A program made the position numbers and the translations under genes. The notes beneath the pieces are model-generated. The model saw only the letters and a list, made by a program, of their open reading frames with translations. It searched no databases and was not told the origin of the DNA. This document shows, piece after piece, positions 16,866-25,665 of a DNA stretch of 64,000 nucleotides. Within the stretch, counting starts at the first letter, position 1. Every line of letters starts with the position of its first letter. The stretch spans positions 2,418,001 to 2,482,000 of the forward strand of contig NZ_CP112880.1 of NCBI RefSeq assembly GCF_028747205.1, read 5' to 3'. The DNA is from Streptomyces sp. CA-278952 (GTDB lineage Bacteria; Actinomycetota; Actinomycetes; Streptomycetales; Streptomycetaceae).

Positions 16866-17834
16866 TCAGCGCCCCGTCCGCTGCCGGTCGAGCAGCGTGT
16901 TGAGCAGGGCCGCGCCGGTGGCCGAGTCGTCGACGGTGACGGCGAACTCGCGGCCGCTCACCAGGCTGACGACGATGGCCTCGCCCGAGCGGGTGATGAC
17001 ACCGCTGCGCTCGGGGCGGATGCGGTAGCCCCAACCGCCGTACTCCGCGAGCGCGCTGACGCGGCGACTGTCCGCCCCCGCCATCCGCTCCAGCGGCACC
17101 CGCACCCGTGGCCGGGGCAGCAGGCCCGAGACGGTGAGGCCCCGCCGGTCCACGGTGACGTGGGGGCGGCAGAAGGTGAGCGCCACCAGACCGAGGAGAA
17201 GGAGCGGGCCCCCGATGAACCAGCTCTGCTCCAGGCCGAGGGTGACACCGGCCGCCAGGAACACCAGCACGGCGACCGGCACCCACCACGCGCCGATCCC
17301 GCGCGCCCAGCCGGCCACCTCGCCGTCGGCGAGCGCGATCCGCTCCCGGCTCGCCGGATCCCGGTCGCGGGGGTCGTCGGGTGCGGGGACGAGCCGGTAC
17401 GCCAGCAGGCCGAGGGCTCCGGCGAGGACGGCCACCCCGAGGGCCACGGCGATATGCCGGAGCGGGAAGCCGTCCGCCGGTCCGCCCTCGGAGGCGTCCA
17501 CGTTGACCAACAGGACGGCGGTCAACAGGTATCCGAGGAACCCGGCGACGGCGAAGCCCCCGCCGGTGAACCACCGTTGGGCACGGCCGTAGAGCCTGCC
17601 GTTGACCGCGACGAAGGCCCACAGGGCGCCGAGCACGAGCAGCGATGTGGCGGTGTAGAGGAGATGAGCGGTGAGGCCCATGTAGCCGTCGGCGGAGCCG
17701 CCGGCGTCGAAGTGGACGGCCAGCCGGGTGGGCAGCCGGTCCTTGACGGTGACATGGACCACGAGGTCGGCGAGGAGAGCGAGCACAAAGGGCAGGGCAG
17801 CGAGCGTTGCGCGGCCAAGGTTCTTGCTTGTCAT
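16866..17834 (-). CDS. DUF1648-type membrane protein of the YtrA operon
   Basis: A 322-residue membrane protein. The N-terminus (residues 8-55) resembles DUF1648: LPTRLAVHFDAGGSADGYM after a transmembrane helix. Further helices lie at about 55-80, 95-115, 140-160, 205-225 and 228-245. The soluble C-terminal part (HVTVDRRGLTVSGLLPRPRV) resembles a bacterial PH-like domain. Function unknown; co-transcribed with a YtrA-type repressor. GGAGG lies 7 bases before the ATG. Confidence 0.75.
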   Translation of the reverse strand: MTSKNLGRATLAALPFVLALLADLVVHVTVKDRLPTRLAVHFDAGGSADGYMGLTAHLLYTATSLLVLGALWAFVAVNGRLYGRAQRWFTGGGFAVAGFLGYLLTAVLLVNVDASEGGPADGFPLRHIAVALGVAVLAGALGLLAYRLVPAPDDPRDRDPASRERIALADGEVAGWARGIGAWWVPVAVLVFLAAGVTLGLEQSWFIGGPLLLLGLVALTFCRPHVTVDRRGLTVSGLLPRPRVRVPLERMAGADSRRVSALAEYGGWGYRIRPERSGVITRSGEAIVVSLVSGREFAVTVDDSATGAALLNTLLDRQRTGR

Positions 17835-17846
17835 GGAAAACCTCCG

Positions 17847-17869
17847 TTGTTCGCATGCTAGTAGAACAA
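17847..17869 (-). promoter_or_regulatory. Inverted-repeat operator of the YtrA-type operon
   Basis: TTGTTC-N11-GAACAA lies 12 bases upstream of the DUF1648 ATG, immediately before the ribosome binding site. YtrA-type GntR proteins bind such spaced dyads at their own promoters, so autoregulation is likely. Confidence 0.6.
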
Positions 17870-18053
17870 TGAGGCGAGGGCAACGGGGGTTACGCACGTC
17901 CGCCCCGTACCGGGATGGGTACGGGGCGGAAGCGGTACAGGGCGGAGTGGTAGGGAACGGATGCGGTACGGGGGATGCTGGCGATTCCGGCGGCGGCGGG
18001 CACCCCGGGCCGGGGCAGGCCGGAGGTGGCGGCGGGCGCCTCAGGCCGGTCCG

Positions 18054-18722
18054 TCAGGCGAGTTCCAGCGGGAAGGCGCCTCGGTGGCCGGTGCCCGCGC
18101 CGTCGGCCGGGCGCACCTCGAACTCGCGGCAGCTCCAGACCTCCTGGACGAACCCGGACCGCTGGTCCCACAGATCCAGCACGTCATCCTCGCCCGCCGA
18201 GCCCCGGTAGGCGTCCTTGGCGCCCCGGAAACAGGCGAGCCCACCGGAGAGGCCCCGGCCGGGGGCCGGGAAGTAGTCGGAGAAGGCGCAGGCGATACAG
18301 GTCTGGATCCGGACGCCGTCCGGGAGGAGGCGCTGGACAGCGGTCAGGGCGGCGTTGAAGTCGCGCTCGGCGCGGGCCGATTCGTACACCGCGCCGTCCA
18401 GATGGAGCGCGAGGTGGAGGTCGGGGTCGGCCCGGCGCAGGGAGAGCAGGCAGCTGAGCGTGGCGTGGCGGAGCGCGCCCGCCACGAGGAGGGGCAGCGG
18501 CATGTCCCACTCCAGTACGCAGTCGGTGAGCGCGCCGTCCGCGAGAGCGAACATCCCGCTCTCCGGCGGCATGCCAGCGACCGGCTCCAGGTCGTCGAAG
18601 CTCTCACCCTCGAAGTCGACCCCTCTGATCCGGATCCGGAGCTGCCGCCCGTCCGTGGTGAGAACGACGGCGTCGGAACCCTTGGCGTCCCGGTACCAGC
18701 CGGCCCACGACTCATCTGTCAT
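18054..18722 (-). CDS. Hypothetical protein (DUF6304-like)
   Basis: A 222-residue soluble protein without transmembrane segments. Recognisable stretches are SWAGWYRDAKGSDAVVLTTD, RIRGVDFEGESFDDLEPV and CSFREFEV-like text near the C-terminus (SCREFEVRPADG). I associate this with a Streptomyces-specific family annotated DUF6304, but that name is from memory. The ATG overlaps the stop of the acetyltransferase gene (ATGA). Function unknown. Confidence 0.6.
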   Translation of the reverse strand: MTDESWAGWYRDAKGSDAVVLTTDGRQLRIRIRGVDFEGESFDDLEPVAGMPPESGMFALADGALTDCVLEWDMPLPLLVAGALRHATLSCLLSLRRADPDLHLALHLDGAVYESARAERDFNAALTAVQRLLPDGVRIQTCIACAFSDYFPAPGRGLSGGLACFRGAKDAYRGSAGEDDVLDLWDQRSGFVQEVWSCREFEVRPADGAGTGHRGAFPLELA

Positions 18723-19375
18723 GAGCAGGGACTGTAGCCCCTGCCCCGGACGGCTTCCGTACCACCCTCCACCGGAGTTCCAACTGCCTGGGGTTCGCGC
18801 CACATGGGGTACATCGGTGGGCCGTCCGGCAGGTCGACGGCACGGCCGAGGAAGCGGAATCCGAGCCGCTCGTACAGCGCCCGGCTCCGGGCGCTGCTCG
18901 CCTCCAGATAGGCCGGCAGCCCTTCCCGGTCGCAGCGCTCCAGCTCCACTCCGATCAGCTCCGCGCCGATGCCCTCTCCCTGGCGGTCGGGGGAGACGCC
19001 GATCATCAGCAGATAGGCGTGTGCCCGGTCGTGCGGGTGAACGGCCCCGGTGAGTCGGCCCACCAGTTCGCACCGCTCGTTGCCGGGGTCGGCGGTCCGC
19101 CGCATCAGGGCGGGCGTGGGGTCTTCCTCCTCGGGGGCCCCGGCGGGCACCGGCAGCCAGAGCGCCACCGCGGCCCCGTCCTCGGCGATGTCGATACGGC
19201 CCTCGGCGAGGGCGACGTCGACGAAGACGCCGAGGAACCTGCCGTGGACGGCACGTCGGTGCGCCTCGTCGGGGAACACCCAGCTGCTGACCGGGTCGTG
19301 GTGGAACGCCTCCTCCATGACCGAGACGACCAGCTCCCGGTCGCGCTTCGCCGCCTGCTGAATCCGTATGCCCAT
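18719..19375 (-). CDS. GNAT family N-acetyltransferase
   Basis: A 218-residue acetyltransferase. The acetyl-CoA binding region is LLMIGVSPDRQGEGIGAELIG (motif A, RQGEGIGAEL), followed by AYLEASSARSRALYERLGF (motif B). The N-terminus IRIQQAAKRDRELVVSVM fits the fold. Substrate unknown. First gene of a two-gene unit with the downstream hypothetical gene. Confidence 0.85.
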   Translation of the reverse strand: MGIRIQQAAKRDRELVVSVMEEAFHHDPVSSWVFPDEAHRRAVHGRFLGVFVDVALAEGRIDIAEDGAAVALWLPVPAGAPEEEDPTPALMRRTADPGNERCELVGRLTGAVHPHDRAHAYLLMIGVSPDRQGEGIGAELIGVELERCDREGLPAYLEASSARSRALYERLGFRFLGRAVDLPDGPPMYPMWREPQAVGTPVEGGTEAVRGRGYSPCS

Positions 19376-19464
19376 GACCGGCTACCGCCCCTCCGTACCA
19401 CTTTCGCTCAACCCGCCTCCGGAATACTAGAGTTGCTGGGACGGCGCCGGTCACACGAGATGGG

Positions 19465-20514
19465 TCAGCTGGTCCTGCGGGTGACGAATTCGGCCAGTGC
19501 CAACAGGTCGCCGGCGGCGCTCGGGTCGGGGACCGCCCGGGAGAGGTGGTGGACCGCGCGGGCCATCCGGTCGGCGGCGCAGACCTGGGCCCAGTCCCGG
19601 CCGCCGGCCCGGTCCACCGCGTCGGCCGCCCGGCTCACCTCGCCGGAGGTGGTCATGGGCCCCCGGTAGAGCGTGGCGAGCTCGGCGGCGGCCGGGGTGC
19701 CCGAGGTGAGGGCGGCGACCACGGGCAGGGACTTCTTGTGGGCGGACAGGTCGGCCCCGACGGGCTTGCCGGTGCGGTCCGGGTCGCCCCAGATGCCGAT
19801 GAGATCGTCGATGAGCTGGAACGAGAGGCCCGCCTCCCGCCCGAACCCGTCCATCGCGCGGACCGCCCGGTCCTCCGCCCCGGCGTAGAGGGCTCCGAGC
19901 GCACAGGCGCAGCCGAGCAGCGCGCCGGTCTTGGCGGTGGCCATGGCGAGGCATTCGTCGAGTGTGACCTCGTCGGGGGCGCGTTCCTCGAAGGCGCAGT
20001 CCGCCTGCTGGCCCGCGCACAGCTCGATGACGCAGGAGGAGAGGCGGGCGGCGGCGAGGGCGGCGGCCGGGTGCGGATCCTCGGCCAGCAGCCGCTGGGC
20101 CAGGGCGAGCATGGCGTCGCCGGTGATGATGGCGTCCGGGATGCCGAAGACCGCCCAGGCGGTGGGCCGGTGCCTGCGGGTGGTGTCCTCGTCGATGACG
20201 TCGTCGTGGAGCAGGGTGAAGTTGTGGGCGAGCTCCACGGCGACGGCGGCCCGGACGGCGCGTTCCGGATCGCCGCCCAGCGCGCGGGCGGCGGCCAGCA
20301 CCAGGGCCGGCCTGATGGCCTTGCCCGCCTGGCCTGCGGCCGGGGTTCCGTCGGCGTTCTCCCAGCCGAAGTGGTACATCGCGATGCGGCGTATGCCGCC
20401 GGGCAGCGACTCCACGGCCGATCGCAGATGCGGGTCGACGACGGCACGGGTGCGCTCCAGGAGCGCCGCGGCCTCGTGCCCTTCCGTCGCTGCGTCCGTA
20501 CTGGTCATGGTCAC
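19465..20514 (-). CDS. Polyprenyl diphosphate synthase, likely encapsulin cargo
   Basis: An isoprenyl diphosphate synthase of about 349 residues. The first aspartate-rich motif is LLHDDVIDEDTTRRHRPT, the second is FQLIDDLIGIWGD, and KAIRPALVLAAARAL supplies the diphosphate-binding Lys and Arg. It condenses isopentenyl diphosphate with allylic diphosphates; chain length cannot be read by eye. It lies directly behind a family 2B encapsulin gene, a known association in which the enzyme is packaged inside the shell, probably through its flexible, Thr/Ala-rich N-terminus (residues 1-20). Start ambiguous: GTG 20514 has the best spacing to GGGAG; GTG 20520 and ATG 20508 are in frame. Confidence 0.88.
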   Translation of the reverse strand: MTMTSTDAATEGHEAAALLERTRAVVDPHLRSAVESLPGGIRRIAMYHFGWENADGTPAAGQAGKAIRPALVLAAARALGGDPERAVRAAVAVELAHNFTLLHDDVIDEDTTRRHRPTAWAVFGIPDAIITGDAMLALAQRLLAEDPHPAAALAAARLSSCVIELCAGQQADCAFEERAPDEVTLDECLAMATAKTGALLGCACALGALYAGAEDRAVRAMDGFGREAGLSFQLIDDLIGIWGDPDRTGKPVGADLSAHKKSLPVVAALTSGTPAAAELATLYRGPMTTSGEVSRAADAVDRAGGRDWAQVCAADRMARAVHHLSRAVPDPSAAGDLLALAEFVTRRTS

Positions 20515-20548
20515 GGTCACTCCCTGGGGCGAGGCGATGGGGCGCGGG

Positions 20549-20588
20549 CCCGGGGGCCCGGGCGGCAGCCGCCGCCCGGGCCCCCGGG
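20549..20588 (-). other. 18-base-pair perfect hairpin between encapsulin and synthase genes
   Basis: CCCGGGGGCCCGGGCGGC pairs exactly with its reverse complement across a 4-base loop AGCC, 11 bases after the encapsulin stop. No T-run follows in the minus-strand direction. It could attenuate read-through or protect the upstream mRNA, giving more shell than cargo. Confidence 0.7.
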
Positions 20589-20599
20589 GTGAACCGGGG

Positions 20600-22006
20600 T
20601 CAGTGCCAGCGGCTGACCTCGACGTTCTCCAGCACGCCCAGGGCGTCCGGTACCAGGATGGCGGCGGAGTAGTACGCCGTCACGAGGTAGGAGATGATCG
20701 CCTGCTCGTCGATCCCCATGAAGCGGACCGAGAGACTCGGCTCGATCTCGTCGGGGATACCGGTCTGCTGGAGGCCGATGACGCCCTGCTCGGCCTCGCC
20801 GGTCCTCATGCAGATGATGGAGGTGGTGCGGGCGTCGGAGACGGGGATCTTGTTGGACGGGAAGATCGGCACCCCGCGCCAGGCGGGCACGTGGTGGCCG
20901 CCGATGTCGACGCTCTCCGGGACGAGTCCGCGCCGGTTGCACTCGCGGCCGAAGGCGGCGATGGCCTTCGGGTGGGCGAGGAAGAGCTTGGATCCGCGGC
21001 GGCGCGAGAGCAGCTCGTCCATGTCGTCCGGGCTGGGCGCCCCGTCGTGCGGCTGGAGCCGCTGCCCGTAGTCGCAGTTGTTGAGCAGTCCGAACTCCCT
21101 GTTGTTGATCAGCTCGTGCTCCTGGCGCTCACGCAGCGCCTCGACCGTGAGCCGCAACTGCTGCTCGGTCTGGTTCATCGGCTGGTTGTAGAGATCGGCG
21201 ACCCTGCTGTGCACCTTCAGCACCGTCTGGGCGACGCTCAGTTCGTACTCGCGCGGCGCCGCGTCGTAGTCGACGAAGGTGTGCGGGACGACCGCCTCCC
21301 CCACATGGCCGGCGGAGAGGTCGATCGCCGCCTCGCCGTAGTGGTTGGTCCGCTGCTGCGGGATGGAGAGCAGACCGGCGAGATGGTCCTGCAGTGGTGC
21401 CGCGCGCTCCGCGAGGTTGTACACGTCGGCGCGGCTGAGGGTGAGGAGCGTGCACGGGGTGAGCGCGCGAGCGGTGTACTCCCAGACGGCGTCGCCGTCG
21501 ATCAGGCTCTGGTCGCCGAAGTACGCGCCGTCGGCGAGGACTCCGAGCTCCGTCTCGTCCCCGTAGGGGCCCGATCCGACCTTCGCCACCTTGCCGTGCG
21601 CCAGCAGGAAGACCCGGTCCGCCGCGTCCCCCGAGGCGGCGAGCACCTCCCCCGCGGCCACGTCCCGCTGCTCGCACCTGCGGGCGAGCTCGGCGAGCAC
21701 CTCCTCGTCCCCGAACTCCCGCAGGGCGGGCAGCTCCCCCAGCTCCGCGGGGATCACGGACACCCGGCCCCCGGTCTGGACGAAGGTCACCCGGCCGTCG
21801 CCGACCGAATAGCTGAGCCGACGGTTCACCCGGTACGTACCGCCCTGTACCTGCACCCACGGCAGCATCTTCAGCAGCCACCGCGAGGTGATCTCCTGCA
21901 TCTGCGGCGCGGATTTGGTGGTCGTCGCGAGGTTCCGCGCAGCTGCCGTCCCCAGACTCTGCTGCGGCGGCGCCTGCGTGTCGCGAACCTCTTCACCAAC
22001 GGACAT
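20600..22006 (-). CDS. Family 2B encapsulin shell protein with inserted cyclic-nucleotide-binding-like domain
   Basis: A 468-residue nanocompartment shell protein with an HK97-type fold. Residues about 25-90 form the N-arm and first shell part ([20 protein letters not shown]). Residues about 95-215 are a CRP/cNMP-binding-like insertion ([39 protein letters not shown]), the feature that defines family 2B. The rest of the shell follows ([54 protein letters not shown]). The insertion keeps GAYFGDQSL but the phosphate-binding arginine is not obvious. AAAGGACG precedes the ATG. The next gene, a polyprenyl synthase, is the presumed cargo. Confidence 0.92.
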   Translation of the reverse strand: MSVGEEVRDTQAPPQQSLGTAAARNLATTTKSAPQMQEITSRWLLKMLPWVQVQGGTYRVNRRLSYSVGDGRVTFVQTGGRVSVIPAELGELPALREFGDEEVLAELARRCEQRDVAAGEVLAASGDAADRVFLLAHGKVAKVGSGPYGDETELGVLADGAYFGDQSLIDGDAVWEYTARALTPCTLLTLSRADVYNLAERAAPLQDHLAGLLSIPQQRTNHYGEAAIDLSAGHVGEAVVPHTFVDYDAAPREYELSVAQTVLKVHSRVADLYNQPMNQTEQQLRLTVEALRERQEHELINNREFGLLNNCDYGQRLQPHDGAPSPDDMDELLSRRRGSKLFLAHPKAIAAFGRECNRRGLVPESVDIGGHHVPAWRGVPIFPSNKIPVSDARTTSIICMRTGEAEQGVIGLQQTGIPDEIEPSLSVRFMGIDEQAIISYLVTAYYSAAILVPDALGVLENVEVSRWH

Positions 22007-22144
22007 CTGACGTCCTTTCGATCTTGGGCTGACCTGCGTGCAAAAGCCTTTCAGCAGGAGGACCCGGTCGCCATTACACAAAAGAGTGCGACTAATCCGC
22101 CTTCGGTCGGGGCACGTTGCTCCTCGTCGCCCGGCGCACCGCTT

Positions 22145-22167
22145 AATTTGCATCCCTAATGCAACTT
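22145..22167. promoter_or_regulatory. NsrR-type operator upstream of nsrR
   Basis: An 11-1-11 dyad with core TTGCAT-N5-ATGCAA and AA/TT ends fits the AA...G.AT...AT.C...TT pattern I recall for Streptomyces NsrR. It ends 16 bases before the nsrR start, so autoregulation is likely. Confidence 0.65.
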
Positions 22168-22182
22168 ATCTACGGTGGGGCC

Positions 22183-22629
22183 ATGCGGTTGACGAGATTC
22201 ACCGACGTGGCGCTCCGCGTCCTCATGCGACTGGCGGTCGCCGAGGGCCGGGAGCCGCCGACCACCCGCGAGGTGGCGGCCACCATGCGGGTCCCGTACA
22301 CACACACCGCGAAGGTCGTCGCCAGGCTCCAGCACCTCGGCCTCCTCGACGCGCGTCGCGGCCGGGGCGGCGGACTCACCCTGACCTCGGCCGGCCGCTC
22401 CGCGTCGATCGGTTCACTGGTGCGGGAACTGGAGGGGCCGGAGGAAGTGGTCGAGTGCGAGGGGGACACCCCCTGCCCGCTCCGCTCCGCCTGCCGACTG
22501 CGCGGAGCCCTGCGCGGGGCCCAGGACGCCTTCTACGCCGCACTGGACCCGATCACCGTCACCGATCTCGTCGCCTCCCCCACCGGCCCTCTGCTGCTGG
22601 GCATCGGCAGCGGCCCACCGTCCGACTGA
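22183..22629 (+). CDS. nsrR: Nitric oxide sensor NsrR, Rrf2-family iron-sulphur repressor
   Basis: A 148-residue Rrf2-family repressor. The winged helix is at residues 1-65 (MRLTRFTDVALRVLMRLAV, REVAATMRVPYTHTAKVVARL). The cluster-binding cysteines are C92, C98 and C104 (CEGDTPCPLRSAC, spacing C-x5-C-x5-C). Asp8 and Arg12, which complete the [4Fe-4S] site in S. coelicolor NsrR, are both present. Nitric oxide destroys the cluster and lifts repression. The neighbour is the flavohaemoglobin gene, the standard NsrR target, and dyads lie before both genes. Confidence 0.93.
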   Translation: MRLTRFTDVALRVLMRLAVAEGREPPTTREVAATMRVPYTHTAKVVARLQHLGLLDARRGRGGGLTLTSAGRSASIGSLVRELEGPEEVVECEGDTPCPLRSACRLRGALRGAQDAFYAALDPITVTDLVASPTGPLLLGIGSGPPSD

Positions 22630-22690
22630 ACCCCGCCCCGTCGGCGCGCGGACTTCCCCCACGCGCCGGCGGGGCGCCACTCTCCCGCTA

Positions 22691-22713
22691 AATATGCATC
22701 GCACATTCCATTA
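22691..22713. promoter_or_regulatory. NsrR-type operator upstream of the flavohaemoglobin gene
   Basis: AATATGCATCGCACATTCC and the following ATTA match the NsrR pattern at AA, G6, A8-T9, A15-T16, C18 and T22, but are less symmetric than the site before nsrR. It ends 11 bases before the start codon, touching the ribosome binding site AAGGAG. Confidence 0.55.
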
Positions 22714-22724
22714 AGGAGTCCGTC

Positions 22725-23921
22725 ATGCTCTCCGACCGGTCCACCGCCACTGTCCGCGCCACCCTTCCCGCCGTCGGCGCGGCCATCGGGGACATCGCCG
22801 ACCTCTTCTACGAGAAGCTCTTCGCCGCCCACCCGGAGTTGCTGCGGGACCTGTTCAACCGGGGCAACCAGGCCTCCGGCGACCAGCGCAAGGCCCTGGC
22901 CGGGTCCATCGCCGCGTTCGCGACCGCGCTGGTCGAGCACCCCGGCACCCGGCCCGACGTGATGCTGGACCGCATCGCCCACAAGCACGCCTCGCTCGGG
23001 GTGACTCCGGAGCAGTACGAGGTGGTGCACACGCATCTGTTCGCGGCCATCGCCGATGTCCTGGGCGACGCGGTCACCCCGGAGGTCGCCGCCGCCTGGG
23101 ACGAGGTCTACTGGCTGATGGCGGGTTCCCTGATCGCCGTCGAGGAGCGTCTCTACGCCCAGCAGGGCGTCCTGGCCGGCGATGTGTGGCACACCTGGGA
23201 GGTGACCGCCCGGGTCGAGGAGACCGAGGACGTCGCCACCTTCCTGCTGCGCCCGGCCGAGGACACGCCCCCGCCCGCCTTCCGGCCCGGCCAGTACGTC
23301 TCCGTACAGGTCGGCCTCCCGGACGGCGCCCGCCAGATACGCCAGTACAGCCTGTCCAGCGCCCCCGGCTCCCGGCTGCGGTCGATCACCGTGAAGCGCG
23401 TGCGCGGCCAGGGCTCGCCCGACGGCGAGGTCTCCCGGCACCTGCACGAGCACACCCGCGCGGGCGACCTGCTGCGCCTCTCCGTCCCCTACGGGGACCT
23501 GGTACTCGACCATCTGGACGGACCCCTGCTGCTGGCGTCGGCGGGCATCGGCTGCACTCCCATGCTGTCGATGCTGGAACACCTCGCCCAGGAGGGCCAC
23601 AGCGGCCCGGTCACCGTCGTGCACGGTGACCGCTCACCGGCCGACCACGCCCTGCGCACCGACCACGTCCGGCTGACGGAGAAGCTCCCGGACGCCGAGG
23701 CGCACTTCTGGTACGAGACCCCGGAGGCCGGGCTGCCGGCGAGCCGCACCGGCCTCGTCGACCTGGCCGGCGTCACCGTACGACCGGGGACGCACGCCTA
23801 TCTGTGCGGCCCGCTCCCCTTCATGCGGGCCGTCAGGGCCCAGCTGCTGGAGGCGGGGGTCCGGCCCGCCGACGTCCACTACGAGGTGTTCGGCCCGGAC
23901 CTCTGGCTGGCCTCTTCCTGA
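22725..23921 (+). CDS. hmpA: Flavohaemoglobin, nitric oxide dioxygenase
   Basis: A 398-residue three-domain protein. The globin domain covers residues 1-140 (AHPELLRDLFNRGNQ, and proximal His in IAHKHASLGV). The FAD domain covers about 150-260 (FRPGQYVSVQV, RQYSLSSAPGS), and the NAD domain about 265-398 (GIGCTPMLSMLEHLA, YLCGPLPFM). It oxidises nitric oxide to nitrate with NAD(P)H and O2. AAGGAG precedes the ATG, and nsrR lies just upstream. A 13-base tandem repeat straddles its stop codon. Confidence 0.95.
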   Translation: MLSDRSTATVRATLPAVGAAIGDIADLFYEKLFAAHPELLRDLFNRGNQASGDQRKALAGSIAAFATALVEHPGTRPDVMLDRIAHKHASLGVTPEQYEVVHTHLFAAIADVLGDAVTPEVAAAWDEVYWLMAGSLIAVEERLYAQQGVLAGDVWHTWEVTARVEETEDVATFLLRPAEDTPPPAFRPGQYVSVQVGLPDGARQIRQYSLSSAPGSRLRSITVKRVRGQGSPDGEVSRHLHEHTRAGDLLRLSVPYGDLVLDHLDGPLLLASAGIGCTPMLSMLEHLAQEGHSGPVTVVHGDRSPADHALRTDHVRLTEKLPDAEAHFWYETPEAGLPASRTGLVDLAGVTVRPGTHAYLCGPLPFMRAVRAQLLEAGVRPADVHYEVFGPDLWLASS

Positions 23922-23962
23922 AGCTTCTTCCTGAAGCCCCTTCCTGAAGCCTCTTCCTGAAG
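23914..23962 (+). repeat. Four tandem copies of a 13-base repeat over the hmpA stop codon
   Basis: CTTCCTGAAG recurs exactly every 13 bases (at 23914, 23927, 23940 and 23953). The first copy supplies the TGA stop of hmpA. The unit is not a multiple of three and its ends (CTTC/GAAG) are complementary. Confidence 0.95.
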
Positions 23963-23986
23963 CGACGGAGAGGCGACAATGGGCGG

Positions 23987-24916
23987 GTGAACAGCCCGCC
24001 CCGCATCGATGCCCTCCTGCGGCCCCGGGTGCCCTCTCCGCTGCGGGAGGTCCACGACGAACGCTTCGCGCGCCACGGGGTGACGCTGCTCCTGAAGCGG
24101 GACGATCTGATCCACCCCGACCTGCCGGGCAACAAGTGGCGCAAACTGGCCCTCAACCTGGAGGCCGCCGCCGGGCGCACCGTGCTGACGTTCGGCGGCG
24201 CGTACTCCAACCACCTCCGGGCCACCGCGGCGGCCGGGCGGCTGCTGGGTTTTCCCACCGTCGGCGTCGTCCGCGGCGACGAGCTGGCGCGCCGGCCGCT
24301 CAACCCGTCGCTCGCCCGGTGCGCGGCCGACGGCATGCGCCTGCACTTCGTGGACCGTACGACGTACCGGGCGAAGGCCTCCTCCGAGGTCCTGGAGGGG
24401 CTGCTGAGCCTGTTCGGGGACGTGGAGGTCATCCCGGAGGGCGGCAGCAACGCGCTGGCCGCACAGGGCTGCACGGCGCTGGGGCGCGAGCTGGCCGGGG
24501 AGTGCGAGGTGGCGGCCGTGGCCTGCGGGACCGGTGGCACCCTGGCCGGGCTCGCCGCCGGCCTGGGCGCCGGGCGACAGGCCCTGGGCGTCCCGGTGCT
24601 GCGCGGCGGCTTCCTCGGGCGGGAGGTGGAGCGGCTCCAGCACGAGGCGTTCGGCGGCCCGTCCGGGAACTGGTCGCTGGACGAACGCTTCGCCTTCGGC
24701 GGCTACGCCCGCTCCACCCCGGGGCTGGAGGCCTTCGCCGCGGACTTCGAGGACCGGCACGGGCTGCCCGTGGAACGGGTGTACGTCGCCAAGCTGCTGT
24801 TCGCGCTGACCACGCTGGCCGGGGAGGGGGCGTTCGCGCCGGGCACGCGGGTGAGCGCCGTGATCACCGGCACCCCCGACGCGCGGCCCGTTCGGGAGCC
24901 GCCCGTCTCCCGGTAG
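23987..24916 (+). CDS. PLP-dependent ACC deaminase / D-cysteine desulfhydrase family enzyme
   Basis: A 309-residue fold-type II PLP enzyme. The PLP lysine is Lys50 in LPGNKWRKL, the substrate loop is TFGGAYSNHLRATAAAG, and the phosphate loop is CGTGGTLAGLAAG. True ACC deaminases and D-cysteine desulfhydrases share these motifs, and the sequence alone does not decide between them. The GTG start is taken because the upstream ATG at 23979 meets a stop after three codons. Confidence 0.85.
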   Translation: MNSPPRIDALLRPRVPSPLREVHDERFARHGVTLLLKRDDLIHPDLPGNKWRKLALNLEAAAGRTVLTFGGAYSNHLRATAAAGRLLGFPTVGVVRGDELARRPLNPSLARCAADGMRLHFVDRTTYRAKASSEVLEGLLSLFGDVEVIPEGGSNALAAQGCTALGRELAGECEVAAVACGTGGTLAGLAAGLGAGRQALGVPVLRGGFLGREVERLQHEAFGGPSGNWSLDERFAFGGYARSTPGLEAFAADFEDRHGLPVERVYVAKLLFALTTLAGEGAFAPGTRVSAVITGTPDARPVREPPVSR

Positions 24917-25251
24917 GCAGCCGCTTCTCCCTCCAGGCCAGGCCGGCGTGGCGCCGTGCCCAGCGGGTCAATACAGCGGGCGCCGGCGCCGGTGCTTCGG
25001 GGACGGTTCGATCGTCTGGCGCCTGGGTACGTCAATGCGGCGCCGGTTCTTCGCAATTGGACGCCGCAGACCCCTAGCCACTGTGTGTACCCATGGGCTT
25101 ACCATGAGTGACGGTTGGGGTATGGGGTCCGTACGACACGGCATCATGGATCCGATAACGTCGCCGAGCCGAAGAACCGTCGACGGACCGCATGGCTCCG
25201 GGCCACCCTTCCCGGAACCTCGAAAGAGTTTGTGCCACCTTGGAGGTGAGG
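24917..25251 (+). promoter_or_regulatory. Promoter region of the anti-sigma/sigma operon
   Basis: No gene is seen in this 335-base stretch. A GCTT element and a GGGTAT element (25118-25123), 17 bases apart, resemble the GNNT/GGGTAY promoters read by SigB-like sigma factors, so the operon may be partly autoregulated. The anti-sigma ribosome binding site GGAGG is at 25242-25246. Confidence 0.4.
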
Positions 25252-25665
25252 GTGTCCCAGATCGCAGGCGAGCCCGGGAATCAGGACTTCGTAGAAGTCC
25301 GACTGCCCGCTGCGGGTGCCTACCTGTCGGTGCTGCGAACGGCCACGGCCGGTCTCGCAGCGCGTTTGGACTTCACTCTCGACGAGATCGAGGATCTCCG
25401 TATCGCGGTCGACGAGGCCTGCGCGATCCTGCTCCAGCAGGCCGTGCCGGGCTCCGTCCTCAGCTGCGTCTTCCGTCTCGTCGACGACTCCCTCGAAGTG
25501 ACGGTGTCGGCGCCCACCACGGACGGCCGGGCGCCCGAGCGCGACACCTTCGCCTGGACGGTGCTCTCCGCACTGGCCGGCAAGGTCGACTCCACGGTCG
25601 CCGACGACCGTACGGTCAGCATCAGCCTCTACAAACAGCGCGGCGCGGGCCCCGGGCCGGCGTGA
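25252..25665 (+). CDS. prsH: Anti-sigma factor of the RsbW family (UshX/PrsH-like)
   Basis: A 137-residue GHKL-fold anti-sigma factor. It has TAGLAARLDFTLDEIEDLRI and the N-box region AVDEACAILLQQA, where the usual Asn after EAC is missing, so kinase activity may be weak or absent. It should bind and inhibit the sigma factor whose gene overlaps its stop (GTGA). The GTG at 25252 sits 5 bases after GGAGG. The symbol follows the S. coelicolor sigH locus by synteny with wblE and das. Confidence 0.75.
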   Translation: MSQIAGEPGNQDFVEVRLPAAGAYLSVLRTATAGLAARLDFTLDEIEDLRIAVDEACAILLQQAVPGSVLSCVFRLVDDSLEVTVSAPTTDGRAPERDTFAWTVLSALAGKVDSTVADDRTVSISLYKQRGAGPGPA

